A DNA stretch of 52,349 nt. Origin: Sphaerosporella brunnea (taxonomy: Eukaryota; Ascomycota; Pezizomycetes; Pezizales; Pyronemataceae). Below are positions 35,039 to 47,656 of the stretch, in pieces. Both the position numbers and the translations under genes were made by a program. The stretch lies in the NCBI GenBank assembly GCA_008704415.1, contig VXIS01000336.1:1-52349 (forward strand), written 5' to 3'. Positions within the stretch are counted from its first letter, which is position 1. Every line of letters begins with the position of its first letter. The notes beneath the pieces are model-generated. The model did no database searches. It saw only the letters and a program-made list of their open reading frames with translations, and was not told the DNA's origin.

Positions 35039-35415
35039 CCGTAGAATCCCGGTAATAACGAAATTTCACAGACCCTGAAGTATACTGACACGTACCGTTC
35101 AGCGGGCAGTGAAGCTGTCTGAGAGGCGGTTGGAAGCGACGTGCTTGGACAGTGCTCGACCAGTGGTGGTCAGTAAAACCATAAACAGAGCGGGAGATGG
35201 AGACCGCGGCGACAGCCTGAGCGCTCGCTCTTCCCCGTCTCCACCTTGTCTCCAGAATCTTCGTCGCATTGAAGTCTTTTTGACTTTTCACGTCGCCTCT
35301 TTGCACTCCAGCTCGCGTCGAAACACTTCCCACCCAGCTTCACTGCCCGCTGAACGGTACGTGTCAGTATACTTCGGCGTCTGTGCAATTGCGTTATTAC
35401 CGAAATAATACGGTA
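35037..35415. mobile_element. Fifth MITE, abutting the fourth (379 bp)
   Basis: The terminal arms run about 83 bases from TACCGTA at each end. They share GGTAATAACG and the long exact stretch GAAGTATACTGACACGTACC, but differ at about ten other positions, so the element is not fresh. Both ends are at TA. It begins at the TA that closes the preceding copy, giving a head-to-tail pair. The right end lies inside, or right at the end of, the reading frame of the minus-strand gene relic at 35416-36180. Confidence 0.8.
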
Positions 35416-36180
35416 GCCATAACTCACTTGGCGAAAGGCAGTTAAACTCATGGTCTGCAACACAAACAAACAAATAAAAAATGAAAATCCTTCAGACAAA
35501 AATCGGCCCATTGTGACACTGTTTTCTTCTCCCACTTGCCGATGCGGTTTCCGTCGCTGGTCGAGTCAAAGACGTGTAACATGCCTTTGCTGTCTTGGAG
35601 AAGTATCGTGTAGGGAAGATACAGGTTGGGGCTTCCTTTTTGTAGTTCTGATAAAAATCGAATCGCGGCCCTGCGATGGTTAGTCAGGAATCATTCAAGA
35701 TGGATAAGATGGATAGAAGAACTCACAGTCTCCGTCTCATATCTGTCGAGACTGGTTCCCCTCACAGCCACCTGATGAATGACGAGGCCTCTGGCTACAA
35801 GAGCTCGTTCAAGCTCCCCGTAACGTGAGTGGGTGGATGGTTGGATGAGGCAGTTCCTAGGAATTCGGGTTTGTTGTCGGATAATCCCCAATAGTTCACA
35901 ACATTGCTCTGTTTCGTGAGCCGCACGATTTTGCGATGAGCCTTGAGTAGAAGGGATCTCCAGGTATTTCGACGTTTTCACGACGGATAATGCTTCTCTC
36001 GACGACGACTTTCTCTCGACAGCAGTGATCTCAGCCTACTGTAAAACCGAATCAAAATACGCTGTGAAATGGTTTTTGAAAGGGTTTGTGACTCACATGA
36101 CGAAATTTCGTGATAGGTGATGGCTATCTAGAGTTGGGTGATGTGTTGAAAGATGTTAAGCTTGTTGTATTGGAGCTCAT
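35416..36180 (-). pseudogene. Unrecognised gene with amber, frameshift and MITE at its 3' end
   Basis: Three minus-strand segments look coding. Exon 1 (36180-36097) begins MSSNTTSLTSFNTSPNSR, then meets TAG, and continues in the same frame as PSPITKFRH up to a GTGAGT donor. Exon 2 (36035-35727) encodes ITAVERKSSSREALSVVKTS, KYLEIPSTQGSSQNRAAHE, ARGLVIHQVAVRGTSLDRYE, with a good GTGAGT donor. Exon 3 starts at 35670 after CGCAG. There AIRFLSELQKGSPNLYLPYT, ILLQDSKGMLHVFDS and GNRIGKWEKKTVSQWADF read well, but one base out of phase with exon 2. After a further likely intron, HEFNCLSPSELWLP runs straight into the MITE. I do not recognise the family. Conserved-looking composition with three separate lesions suggests a recently lost gene, or a real gene with base errors. 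Confidence 0.5.
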
Positions 36181-36259
36181 GCAACCCTAATCCTCCTCAA
36201 CAGTGAGTCAACAGTAAATTCTCGGGTGTTGAAAGGCTACAAGCGTGAAGGTGAAAAGA

Positions 36260-36630
36260 TGTAGATTTAGCTTGCTCGCAATACAGTTCTCCTGCTTATC
36301 TCATCCACTCTTGTCTCCGTAAGGGACCAGACCACCTTTAAGCCCGGTGCTGCTGATCCTCTCTCCGAATATAGCTACGATAGCGATGATACCGATATTT
36401 ATAGTCTGGTATGTTGATATGCCTTGTTTGTTTGGTTCACGAGTTTTGCGATTCTGATTTATAAGAAGTTTGGAGGATTCGAGCTCCACTTTCGACACCG
36501 CTGCTGCTGTCCTTGCTGCTATTGCACCTGCATTCCCCCGGAGAACACGCTCACTACTCTATTCCGCATCAGTGAGCCTTTTGAGGTAACTAAACCGAGT
36601 TGTTTCCAGATTATCTGCGCTGAATGGTGA
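36260..36630 (+). other. Possible exon remnants, low confidence
   Basis: On the + strand, a stretch ending YSYDSDDTDIYSL is followed by GTATGT. Another stretch reading DSSSTFDTAAAVLAAIAPAF then RRTRSLLYSAS is followed by GTGAGC. They could be two exons of a small gene divergent from the relic at 35416-36180, but no start codon in frame or domain is visible. Confidence 0.2.
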
Positions 36631-36685
36631 ACGGATATTCGCAATATTCGTGCACACACACAGCTGGACTGAAACCGACAGGGTG

Positions 36686-36714
<29 letters not shown>
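36686..36714 (+). repeat. Poly(A) tract of 29 A
   Basis: A homopolymer on the + strand just 3' of the HNT1 stop codon; read on the gene's own strand it is poly(T). Confidence 0.85.
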
Positions 36715-36717
<3 letters not shown>

Positions 36718-36786
36718 AGTTACACGTGTGATGTGGTTGTGGCGCTCACAATGCTTCACTCGCCCGTTGATTCCTGCTGCTGCTGC

Positions 36787-37369
36787 TTACAACTTTGTCT
36801 TCAACTCCTCGTGCAGCGCCTTCAGCTGATCCATCTCCGCCGCCTTCGCTGGCCAGCCAATAATGAGTCCCGCCTCCTTATTCGGCTTGGGGATCTAATC
36901 CAGCAAAACATCAGCGCTCACTCACCCGGGGGGGAGGAGGGTTACAAACCATGTGAACGTGAACATGGTCCACCTCCTGGTGCGCGAGCCGTCCGTTGTT
37001 CTGCAAGATGTTGTAGTCCTTCGCGCCGACCGCGAGCGCGAGCTTCTTCGCCACCGGCAGCAGCTCAGCCAACTCGTCGTCCGGGATATCGTGGAGCTTT
37101 GCGCCGTGCGTTTTCGGTATCACCATCTGTTCCATTTCCGCTCGTTTGTCAGCACCGGGCAGGATAGGAAAGGGGCGGGGTAGATAGCGTACCGCATGGC
37201 CCCTAGAGAGAGGCTGGATGTCGAGGAATGCGAGGACCTTGGGGGTCTCCGCGAGCTATGCATCGTTAGTTCCGAGTAGGGTGAGGCGAAGGAAGTGGGG
37301 CGGGCGCACCTTGAAACAAGGGATCTCGCCCTTGATGATCTTGCAGAAGATGCAGGCAGCCGAAGACAT
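36787..37369 (-). CDS. HNT1: HIT-family nucleotide hydrolase, Hnt1/HINT type (4 exons, 135 aa)
   Basis: HINT proteins are homodimeric purine nucleoside phosphoramidases. Minus-strand exons 37369-37310, 37255-37193, 37126-36950 and 36894-36787 each contain whole codons and sum to 136 codons. The product starts MSSAACIFCKIIKGEIPCFK, has the family pattern FLDIQPLSRGHAMVIPKTHG, the nucleotide-contacting YNILQNNGRLAHQEVDHVHV segment, and the catalytic histidine triad HVHVHM. It ends with GLIIGWPA and a short helix. Length and order of motifs fit yeast Hnt1. All introns are in phase 0, which makes the model robust. It lies 242 bases downstream of the CSR1-like gene on the same strand. Confidence 0.96.
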
Positions 37370-37610
37370 GTTTAGAGTAATTGTCGCGATGTAGAAGTCT
37401 AGAGACGGGCGGAGCTTTGCGGGAGCTTTAATATGACGTCGACCCCGCACTTATTACCGAAAAACTACTTTCGGCCAGTACCCTAAGCACCACAGCCCAT
37501 CAATCGAGAAGCTGAAAAGGTGGTGCATTGATCTCGTGCGTTACGCCCCTGCTAACTAATGGGCTGTACAAAAAGGAAAGAAAGATAAGGTGGGTACTAA
37601 AGGAGTCTAT

Positions 37611-39410
<1,800 letters not shown>

Positions 39411-40630
39411 TCGGGGAGGGGGAGGTGGCTGAGTAGGAGCTGAGGTTTGGGTGTTGGAGATGCAGGTAGGTTTCTCTCTTCCTTCACAGCGAATTCCGGA
39501 AACCCGGGAGCTCCGCGTATTATCATAGACGGCCTTTAATAAAATAGGTAGGCACTTGCTTCACGGACGGAACGGCGACGGGCCGGCCGTCTTATATCCA
39601 TTCCGGTTTTCCACGTCCGTTTTTCGTTTTTTGTTTTGGGCTGGACTGTCCAGATCCGCAGCGGCGGCAGGCAGCGCCATTGCACCACGTGCCGTGTTCC
39701 CAGAGCTGCTCGAAAGCGAATCTTCACCTCGGCGGTGATCGCGGCGATGATGATGATGATGATGAGGCGCGTCTTTCGTTCCCCGCACCGTCACAGAGCA
39801 TGCTTCGCAACGCAGTAAGATAAGTAGTACATATGTCGTCAGAATTCGAACTGTCTGCTTAGATACGATACATGGCAGGTAGGAGACTTATTCCAGGAGA
39901 GTTAGCAGCAGTCAAGGTTATCCATGTGTCCTCGCGATCGATCCTTCGTCTTTAGCAAGGAGCCCTATTTAGGTGTCTTTCGTTAAGTGAAAAGAAAAAC
40001 TAATCATTCTACCACGAGGATCGAGTGCTATGCGATGGAGATTCCTCAGGTCAAACCCGCGACTTCCATCCCCAAAGTTCCGCACGCCCACTTTCCGCAT
40101 CACCCGAAGAACGTTGCAGCACTTCTCAACACTTTCACTTTTGAACCAATCGAGTCAATATCAGATAGTACGCCAGGTCGAGCTCGAAGGATGAGCGGCT
40201 TAACGAAAGTGCGAAAATAAATTTAGCGATTGTGTCGTCTGCTTCCCTTAACGAATAACTATGGGTAGAGGCGTGCTGTAGGTAGCCACTTGGCACAACT
40301 CTTATGTGTAATGCTGTGCTTGGTTCCTTGACGGGCAGACTGCTCTATTCTATCCCATCGACCATAGAACTAGCGTATGTGGTCCATATGGACCACGTAC
40401 CCGCTACGGTCGAGGGGATAGGGGCAACAAACAGTCTTCGTTTGGCCGCTAGAGATTAAGGAGGGAATGGCCACATTTCGTAGGAGTAACTTTCATGACT
40501 GTCAAGTAGCAGTGGTCGCAGAAGGTTTATATATGGTACTCTACTTTGTGCTTTTCTCTACCGCACCTTGATATATATATGCCCATCACCAAAAAACGCC
40601 ATATACGCCCCGTTACATGCTCCCTTCATT
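39411..40630. other. Spacer between the CSR1 and JJJ1 genes
   Basis: About 1.2 kb with the CSR1 promoter and the JJJ1 3' end. It contains an ATG/GAT trinucleotide run near 39748-39765 and a 16-bp perfect palindrome at 40380-40395. The 77-codon ORF at 39987-40220 has no recognisable feature. Confidence 0.45.
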
Positions 40631-42445
40631 TCACCGCTTTCCCTTTTTCTTCTTCCCCCCACCACCACCATTAGATATCGGGATAAGCTTAGCATGGCTA
40701 GGTTTTTCTTTGAGATGTTTAAACAGCTTCGTCTTCGATGAGAAGTATTCCATGCAGCTGGAACAGTTGAACTGAAGGCGCAAAAAGTTAGCATTCGTCT
40801 CTAGCTGTATCAAGCTCTTATGAACGCACATCAGATACCTGGTTCTTCTGCTCCTCTGCCGCCGCTGCCGCCTGTTGTGCCTTCTTTGCCCGCTTTGCCT
40901 TTGCTTTTCCGATTTTCTTTCCAGCACTGGAGCCCTCGTCGTCAGACAACGTGGCGGATGCGAGCCCCCTTGAGATACCCTCAATATCCCCTTCACCAGT
41001 AACCCGTGAACGGAACTTCTCGGCAGAGACATATTCGTCCTCGTCCGAGTTTGCTGGTTCTGGTTCTGAGGACATCGCGAGCTTCTCGGGCTCTGGCGAC
41101 CCAGTCTCTGTCGTGGTTGGGGCTGTTTCCGTCACCTCATCTGTATGATTTCGCCCATCTTCGAGAATATCCTCTTCCGCAGCCAGTAGCTCGTCTTCGT
41201 CATCCATAACTTCATATTCCTCCTCTTCCTCTACTGGCTTGCTGGCTCTTCCCCGGACGTCTCTGTCCAAGTCAAAATCCTTATTCTCCTTCATCATTTG
41301 TCGCTTCAGCTGCTGTACAGCCTTGATATGCTTCTTGCTTCGTTCGTGAGCATTCATCTGGCCCTGGCTGCCGAACACCTTTTTGCACACTACGCACTCG
41401 TAGCGTTGCTCCTCCTCCTCTTCCTCTTTACTCTCTGTTCCCTCCTCTCCATCGCCGCCTTCTTCCTCTTCCGTCACTTCTTCCTCTTCCTCCGAGACCA
41501 CCATCGTCCAATCAGCAGCCTTGTACTCCGCCATCTTCTTCGCATTTTCCGCGCGCTGCCGTACCGCCTGCTCTTTACTCTTCTTCAACAGTTCCGCCTG
41601 ACGTTCCTTCTCGCTCTGGGTATTGGGGGTGAACCTCGGGTCCCGCTTCCTAACAAACTTAACGAATGAGACAACGGTATCATTGAACTCCCGTCTAGCG
41701 TGTTCCCTGGCCTTAATATTTTCTTTCTCCATGACTCTCTTAATCCTGCGATCCGGGGCGTCCGCATAATTGTACAGATCACACCAGGAAAAGTTCTTTC
41801 TCGTCGAAAATCCTGTCCACGCCAGATAGAAATCCCTCACGTGGCCCGATTCATACTTATCCCTTGCGCCGCCGAATGACGGGTAATGCACCGGCTCCAC
41901 ACCCTCCCATTCGGCCGCTTTGATTTCCTCATCCGCAAGCGTATCAAACGCCTTTCTCAGCACCGCATAGAACCCGCGCGGATCTGAATCGTCGAATGAA
42001 ATCCGTACTGAGAACTGTGAAAACCAGCTCAATACGTCCTCACTCGTGGTTACGTCTACGGGCCTTCCGCCGCCATTGCTGGTATCGCCCGGTTGGTGCC
42101 CCCGTAATATCGCGTCCCGGTGTGAATCGTACCATGCCCGCTCCTGTGGGTCGGAAAGAATCTCGTACGCTGTCTGGACTTCTGCGAATAGCCGCGTTGC
42201 ACGCTCTACATCGTTGTAGTTTCGGTCGGGATGCAGTTCGAGCGCTTTTTTGCGGTAGGCTTTCTTGATTCTGCCTGGGGTTAGAAGAGCAGGGTGGAGA
42301 TGGGGATGGTATACGAAACATACTCTTCCTGCGTCGCGGTGCGCTCGATCGAGAGGAGCTTATAATAGCATGTCTTTGTAGATGCGGCTGCAGCGTCGCT
42401 GCGTGGGGTGTCGCTTCCGGCGCCGGAGGAGGGTGCTTGGCCCAT
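40631..42445 (-). CDS. JJJ1: Jjj1/DNAJC21-type J-protein with two C2H2 zinc fingers (3 exons, 564 aa)
   Basis: Jjj1 works with Hsp70 on cytosolic pre-60S ribosomes to release biogenesis factors. Minus-strand exons 42445-42324, 42270-40839 and 40771-40631 sum to 565 codons. The first acceptor is the second of two AGs (GGCAG), giving [20 protein letters not shown] across the junction with HPD at residues 54-56. Then come [20 protein letters not shown] and the Jjj1-specific region [34 protein letters not shown] and [17 protein letters not shown]. Acidic runs surround zinc finger 1 ([20 protein letters not shown]). Lysine/alanine-rich sequence leads to finger 2 ([20 protein letters not shown]) and a [12 protein letters not shown] tail. 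Both fingers keep C2-H2 ligands. A 27-residue N-terminal extension starts MGQAPSS. It is divergent from the RING gene. Confidence 0.95.
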
Positions 42446-42789
42446 TGTTGAGGCGTGGAGTGAGGTTTGGAGGAAGACGTAGTGGCGGGCTGGGTTGCTC
42501 TCTGATGTCACGTGCGTGAAGAGTCACAACTCATGTTTGATGCGATGTGAGTCTTACTGTTTCAAATTTTTTTACTGTCAACCTCCTTGAAGAGAACCAT
42601 CCGGCCCGCTCACTTGTTGGAATGATTACAGTAGGGAAAACTTGCATTGTTTCACAAAATTTCACTCGAGCTGGAAATAGGGTCGATTATTATAATTTAA
42701 GCTCATTACTTACAATACCGGTACTATGATACGCTGCATTTCTTTTCTGCGGATAGTCATCAAGTCGCCATAGGTTACTACCTAAGTAT
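42446..42789. promoter_or_regulatory. Divergent promoter region between JJJ1 and the RING gene
   Basis: 344 bases between two outward-facing starts, A/T-rich in the middle. No motif strong enough to name. Confidence 0.5.
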
Positions 42790-43759
42790 ATGGAACCGAG
42801 CGTAAGCGAGTCCACAAGACACCACATCACCACTCATCGTTCTGACATGAGCGTTAAGATACCCGCCAGCGAAGAATCCTCCCGCGTACCCAAAAATCCC
42901 TGCGTGATCTGCCTCGAAGAAATATCCGAACAGTCGATAGCTCTTCCTTGTCGACATCCATACGACTATATCTGCTTGCTGAACTGGCTCGAGCTTCGCC
43001 AAACATGCCCGCTGTGTAACGCCACAGTTCACACAGTCGAAGTCGTCGATAAGCCTTCCAAAAAAGCTATCCGGGTTTGAGTTGTCCCTCCGCCAGAGTG
43101 AAAGTTCAACATTGCTAACGGGCTGTGTCCAGCATCGCATCGAACCTCCACGGCCAAAGCCAGCTCCGAGACCTCCACAAAGCCTTTCTCGCGGCAACCG
43201 GCCACAGCGCAGGCATTGGAACAATCCACCAGAGCCTGTAAGCACAGATGTTGCAATCCTTCGGCGACGGCATGTCTATCGCGCCAAAATGCGCTGTCTC
43301 CATGTCGGAAACAACAGAATCTCGAGATTCCGGAATTTCACTCCCCGGATGGTGCGCGCAGATGAAGAACTGCAGTCTCGCGCGAAGATGTTCATCAGAC
43401 GTGAACTGCAAGTTTTTGAGTGGACCAACGAAAACGCGGAGTTTATCATTGAATACATCCTCGCAGTCCTCAAGACTGTCGATCTTAAATCATTCACTGG
43501 CGCCGCGGAAGATATGTTGACGGACTTTTTGGGGAGGGAAAATGCCAGCATATTTTGTCATGAGCTTCACGCGTTCCTACGCAGTCCATTCAAAAGCTTG
43601 GAAGCATTTGATGGATTCATGCAATATGAAAGATCGTTACCGACGACGTTCGATGGGGAGGGTCTGCCGATCATACCAAATGGCCCTAAGAGGAGACGCG
43701 AAGAAAATGCTGATAGAGGAGATACCGAAATTCCCGACGCTAGACGCAGACGGCGGTGA
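42790..43759 (+). CDS. RING-finger protein, probable E3 ubiquitin ligase (2 exons, 303 aa)
   Basis: Exons 42790-43074 and 43133-43759 join in phase 0 across a 58-base intron with a TGCTAAC branch site. The RING spans residues 38-76 (CVICLEEISEQSIALPCRHP then YDYICLLNWLELRQTCPLC). Zinc ligands C38, C41, C54, H56, C62, C73 and C76 are clear, while the position normally filled by Cys/His is Asp59. The WL and PLC motifs are those of the TOPORS/ICP0-like RING subgroup. After the RING come proline/arginine-rich sequence, a helical domain (about 170-260, including FIRRELQVFEWTNENAEFII and MLTDFLGRENASIFCHELHA) and an arginine-rich tail ending RRRRR, probably nuclear. Known TOPORS-like proteins have both ubiquitin and SUMO ligase activity; here function is inferred from fold only. 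M20 (42847) is an alternative start. Confidence 0.88.
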
Positions 43760-46110
43760 GAGTGTATGTATGTCGTGCAGCGACCAGAAAAATACGCTTG
43801 CACAAAGGATCCATGGGTTTTGCGTAGCCGCTATGTACGCCCCCAGAGCGTCTGCTCAACGCACGCCGCGAGGAAATATGCTGGAGGAGCATGAATTTTT
43901 TTTTCGGAGAGATGGGTTGACTGTGCGGGTGCATTTTAGTTACGGTATATCGGCCGTAGTTATGTACCTATTGCGGACTATCAAATGGGATACAAAGACT
44001 CAAGTGATCGCATTTGCTTTGCTACTTCACCTTTTTTCATTGTCTTATCCCAAAGGCTCCCATGGTTCTGAATTTGATATCTGTCGTCAAAGCTTTCAAG
44101 CGCACATTTTTTATGAAACTGTCACGACTTTTCCAATATGGCCAGTTTTTAGGCCGCCAAAGAACGTAGGAACTGGAGCTATAGCCGCCGGGAGCATGAA
44201 CCAGGAAGCTGCTGTCACACCATCCACGCCAGAAACCTCACATCAAAACGGACGTAACTATCTACAGGGCTGAAAATCCGTCGGCTACAAAAAAGGCCGG
44301 GCACGCTGAGCAATCGTCAGTGATCACAAAAGGCACACGCGGCGACTCGAGCGTTGCTCTCGGGTTATTTGCATGCTGAACGGAAAAAATCCCGCGTGTG
44401 GAGAAGGCGTAGATGCCTTCCCTTCCAGCCAACCGTGGCCAGCCCCCCATCTGTTTCAAGCTCGGCTGGTAAGCTACCAGCGTGTGGGAAGTTCGCTTTA
44501 ATTTCTGCATGAGTATTTGGCTGCAGTCCATCGGACCGTGCATTGCATCACGCAAAGCACCGCCAAACAGTTGTGAAGAGTCCGAAGTTGATTCAATCCG
44601 GCCTTGTTGGGTGATTGATGTGTGGCTCATCATCATCATGCTCAATTGGATGATCGGCGTAGGTAAAAAGTTGGGTCAATCTCGACGGACCCCAAATAGC
44701 TAACGGCCGTCGTATTTATCTGTGCTCACCGGATTCCCCAGGCCCTTCTCATGAGCATTCCTAGGCGTACACGAGAACCGAGAACCGCTGCCTATCGTGA
44801 TAAAACCAATCACTCGGATAACTGTTCAGAAGATGGTCCGAGTGCCTCTGGGTTCTTGAGTGCCAGCCAAAACGCTGCCAGAGAGCAGACGTCCTGCTCT
44901 TTATGCCGCCAACCTGGGCTATCTGAGTGATCTGTTTTCAACCACCCAGTCCAATCAGCGATGTGTCGCCTGCCCGAGAAACCCGAGCAGATTCCCAGTT
45001 GCTCATATATGGTCACTGGCAGACGTCGGGGCGGCTCCTTGCATTAGCATCAACTCTACATACAGTCTCATGAACACAGAGCGTCCCAACCCAGGATCCA
45101 CCGCAGGTACATTATTTGTCAAGCCTGACTGTTCCCGCGTCCCTTTTCTTCTCCTAGATCTATCTGACTCGAGTGGCGATAACTGCTGTTCTTATCTTCT
45201 GCTACTTCCTCGTCGAAAGACAGGTGCGTATGTACCGAATTCCGAGATCGAGACGCTCGCTTCACCTACAACCCAGTGCCATTTTCTCTCCCTCCTCTCC
45301 CTTCTTTGCCATAGTTTTTTTTTTCTCACCCCCACCTTCTCATCCTTTGCACCAAGAACTGCAACCTGCCACTGGAGGCGAATTGGGCCCTGTACCATTC
45401 GATCGTGCCGGTGACGAGCACATGCAGCAATGTTCAATCCAATTCACAGTTGATTGTTCACGCCAGTCCCCACCATCCCTGCTGATAATAGTACATGACG
45501 GGGGAGACAAGACCCCACCAAAAACTCAGACATCCCGCCCATGCCCCTCTTTCCCCTCCAACTTACTTCTCCTCTTGTCGCGAAGATTCACGCCTCTCTA
45601 TTTGCGTTGACGATATGGCCGTTACATCTTTGTGGTTCCGTTGCGGTCGGTGAGCACCTGCCACCAAAGACGGGCCTCACAAACCTATGGAAGGGCAGGG
45701 CGACTGCAGCAAAGTACAGAGACGCCCCCCCACGCTGTCATCAGTCTACAGGGCCGGAACAGCGACCTGATACTCAGAGCCTAAGAGAAAAGTAGCCAAT
45801 CTAGAGAAAATGCGCGGCAAGGGGCTTGTCTCTGAGGTAGATCATAGAGTCCCGACTCAAGTAGAGAGAAGCACATAAAGAAGGAGCCTACCCAAGCATG
45901 GTAAGGCATACCTATGACGAACTAAAAGAGAATCATAGTAGCAGAATCAAAGGCACAGTTTTTTGTGAGAGAGATGGCGTCCTCAATTAGCCACGCTGCG
46001 GCACAATTATTAAAATCTCAAACGCACAACCATTGAGGGTCTCAACCAATCGCGAGTTTTGAGCCTTTAACTGTATATGGCAGCTTCTTGGGTTGGTGGA
46101 AGTTCGCTGG
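43760..46110. other. 2.3-kb gene-poor stretch before the repeat-unit cluster
   Basis: Several ORFs of 80-240 codons occur, but they overlap on both strands, lack domains, and some run through T or C tracts. The + strand ORF at 43542 that overlaps the end of the RING gene is out of frame with it. I see no gene that I can support. Confidence 0.45.
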
Positions 46111-46833
46111 AACGCGTGGTAGAGTTGGAGGACGATTCTGGTGGGGACTAGACGTTGGTTTTGTCAGCGGTTTTGTCCTCATGATGATCTGACACGTTGG
46201 GTTCCACTTCGTCCCGTGAGTGGGATGTGACTGTGTGAGGGGTTGACGGATGCCACCGGGAACCACTTGTGTATGCAAGTGGCGGTGGGAGCCGAGTCCC
46301 GGTGAGAGACCAAGAGCGCATAATTGCGAGTGCAAATAAAAAATAGCAAAAAATGTTACCCACCCTGTCCGCCGTATCGAGAATTGTACCACTGACCTTT
46401 CAGTGAAGTTGTCAGTCTACGCAACCAGCCGGCTACTCTGTTGATGTTCCACTTGGTTGCACTTTATATCCCACACGGTGACGTTTTTTGCAACATGTGA
46501 CGATGACCTTTGTTGAATCAAGTTATTGTCTGTATGCGGCCGCGAACGATCTACTTAGCCTGTCCGTTCCCTTATTGATGCGGTCTCATGGGTCATGCGA
46601 GCGCCTTCTCTCCTGCTTCGAAGCTGGTCGGAAGCCATTACTCATCCGTGGGATATAGGATGCGCGGAGGCAAACATGTGCTTGACACGGGAGCTAATGG
46701 CAGGAAAACCAAGACTCACCGCTCGAATCATGACTTGTATCAAGTAGCCCACCTACCGCAAAAATTCCTAAAACACCCCCCCCAACCAACCACACTTCGA
46801 GTTTCGAGAAGTCTCAAATCTTTTATGGTCCCT
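46111..46833 (-). repeat. Diverged repeat unit, copy A
   Basis: First of several related units. Read on the minus strand it contains, in order, a CGAGCGGTGAGTCTTGG box, a GACCCATGAGACCGCAT box, a TATA-like GGGATATAAAGTGC (about 46460-46473), GTAGACTGACAAC, the hairpin CACTGA-CCTT-TCAGTG (seen on + at 46390-46405), then TTTTTTGCTATTTTTTATTTGC and GGGACTCGGC. A second hairpin, CCACTTG-TGTATG-CAAGTGG, follows. Frames are short and not conserved between copies, so this is not an obvious protein gene. Confidence 0.65.
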
Positions 46834-47656
46834 TTTTTGTTTATTCAGCCGCTTGCCGCATGAAATAGGTGAGAGAAGACACTATGCTACCCCTAAGACA
46901 CGTGGTCCTACTACGAGGGCCTGCGGCCCTCTAGGAAAAAATAGACAAGGAAATTGTACCAGACAGTGAAAACAGTCAATCGAAAACCAGAGTCTTCGGT
47001 GAAAGTGATGCCTATATCGACTTGACGTGCTCCCGCCGCGACCGACCTAATACCATGTGCATTCATCCGCCATATTCACGCCCGCTTCTAACGCCTGAAA
47101 GATCTCAAACACCGCTGTGCTCTCGATGGTGGGGATATTTCACCGTCTCTTTGCTACCTAAAATCACCATCCCCACACTACAATTGGGCCCGCTCGGGCA
47201 CCGAAAGAGTCAAAATTACCGCCGAGAGTCAAAATTACCGCGGCTGCGAGTTGTGGGATTTAAGAGCCTCTGCCTACCCACAGAGGGGGCCCCACTCATT
47301 GCCGGGTTGCGGACCTAGGTCGATCGGTACACGCGCACACGCTCAGAAGTTATCGCTCGCTCCCTTCGCACGATGTGGTTCAGTTCCGTCGCGATGGGGG
47401 AGCTCACTGCAAGCGCTATCGCCATGCTAACTGGCGTTAAACGTTTCAAGACAATGGCTGAGGTTAATACTGATTGGTAGCAGGCGATTCGTGGGCGCAA
47501 ATGAGGTGTTGAATCGAAACCGTACAATATACCTCACCTGGTAGAGCTGAACACACACCACAAAAACATCGTGAAGCCAAGTGTGCAGGGTTTTCGGTGT
47601 GCCAACGCACAGGTGGCAATTCCGGACGGTTACTGTGGTTGTCGAAGGTGTGTGAG
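46834..47656. other. Sequence between repeat units A and B
   Basis: About 0.8 kb not shared with the other units. It includes the perfect hairpin GAGGGCC-TGC-GGCCCTC at 46915-46931 and a short tandem copy of GAGTCAAAATTACCGC (47209-47243 region). No gene seen. Confidence 0.45.

Noticed and set aside
45173..45610. 145-codon ORF on the + strand
   Set aside because: It overlaps another long ORF in a second frame, is dominated by P/S/F-rich low complexity from CT-rich DNA, and shows no domain or splice support.
46042..46392. Small secreted protein gene in repeat unit A (frame with VTFFAIFYLHS)
   Set aside because: The frame is not kept in copies B, C or D, starts lack a common ATG, and indels between copies are not multiples of three.
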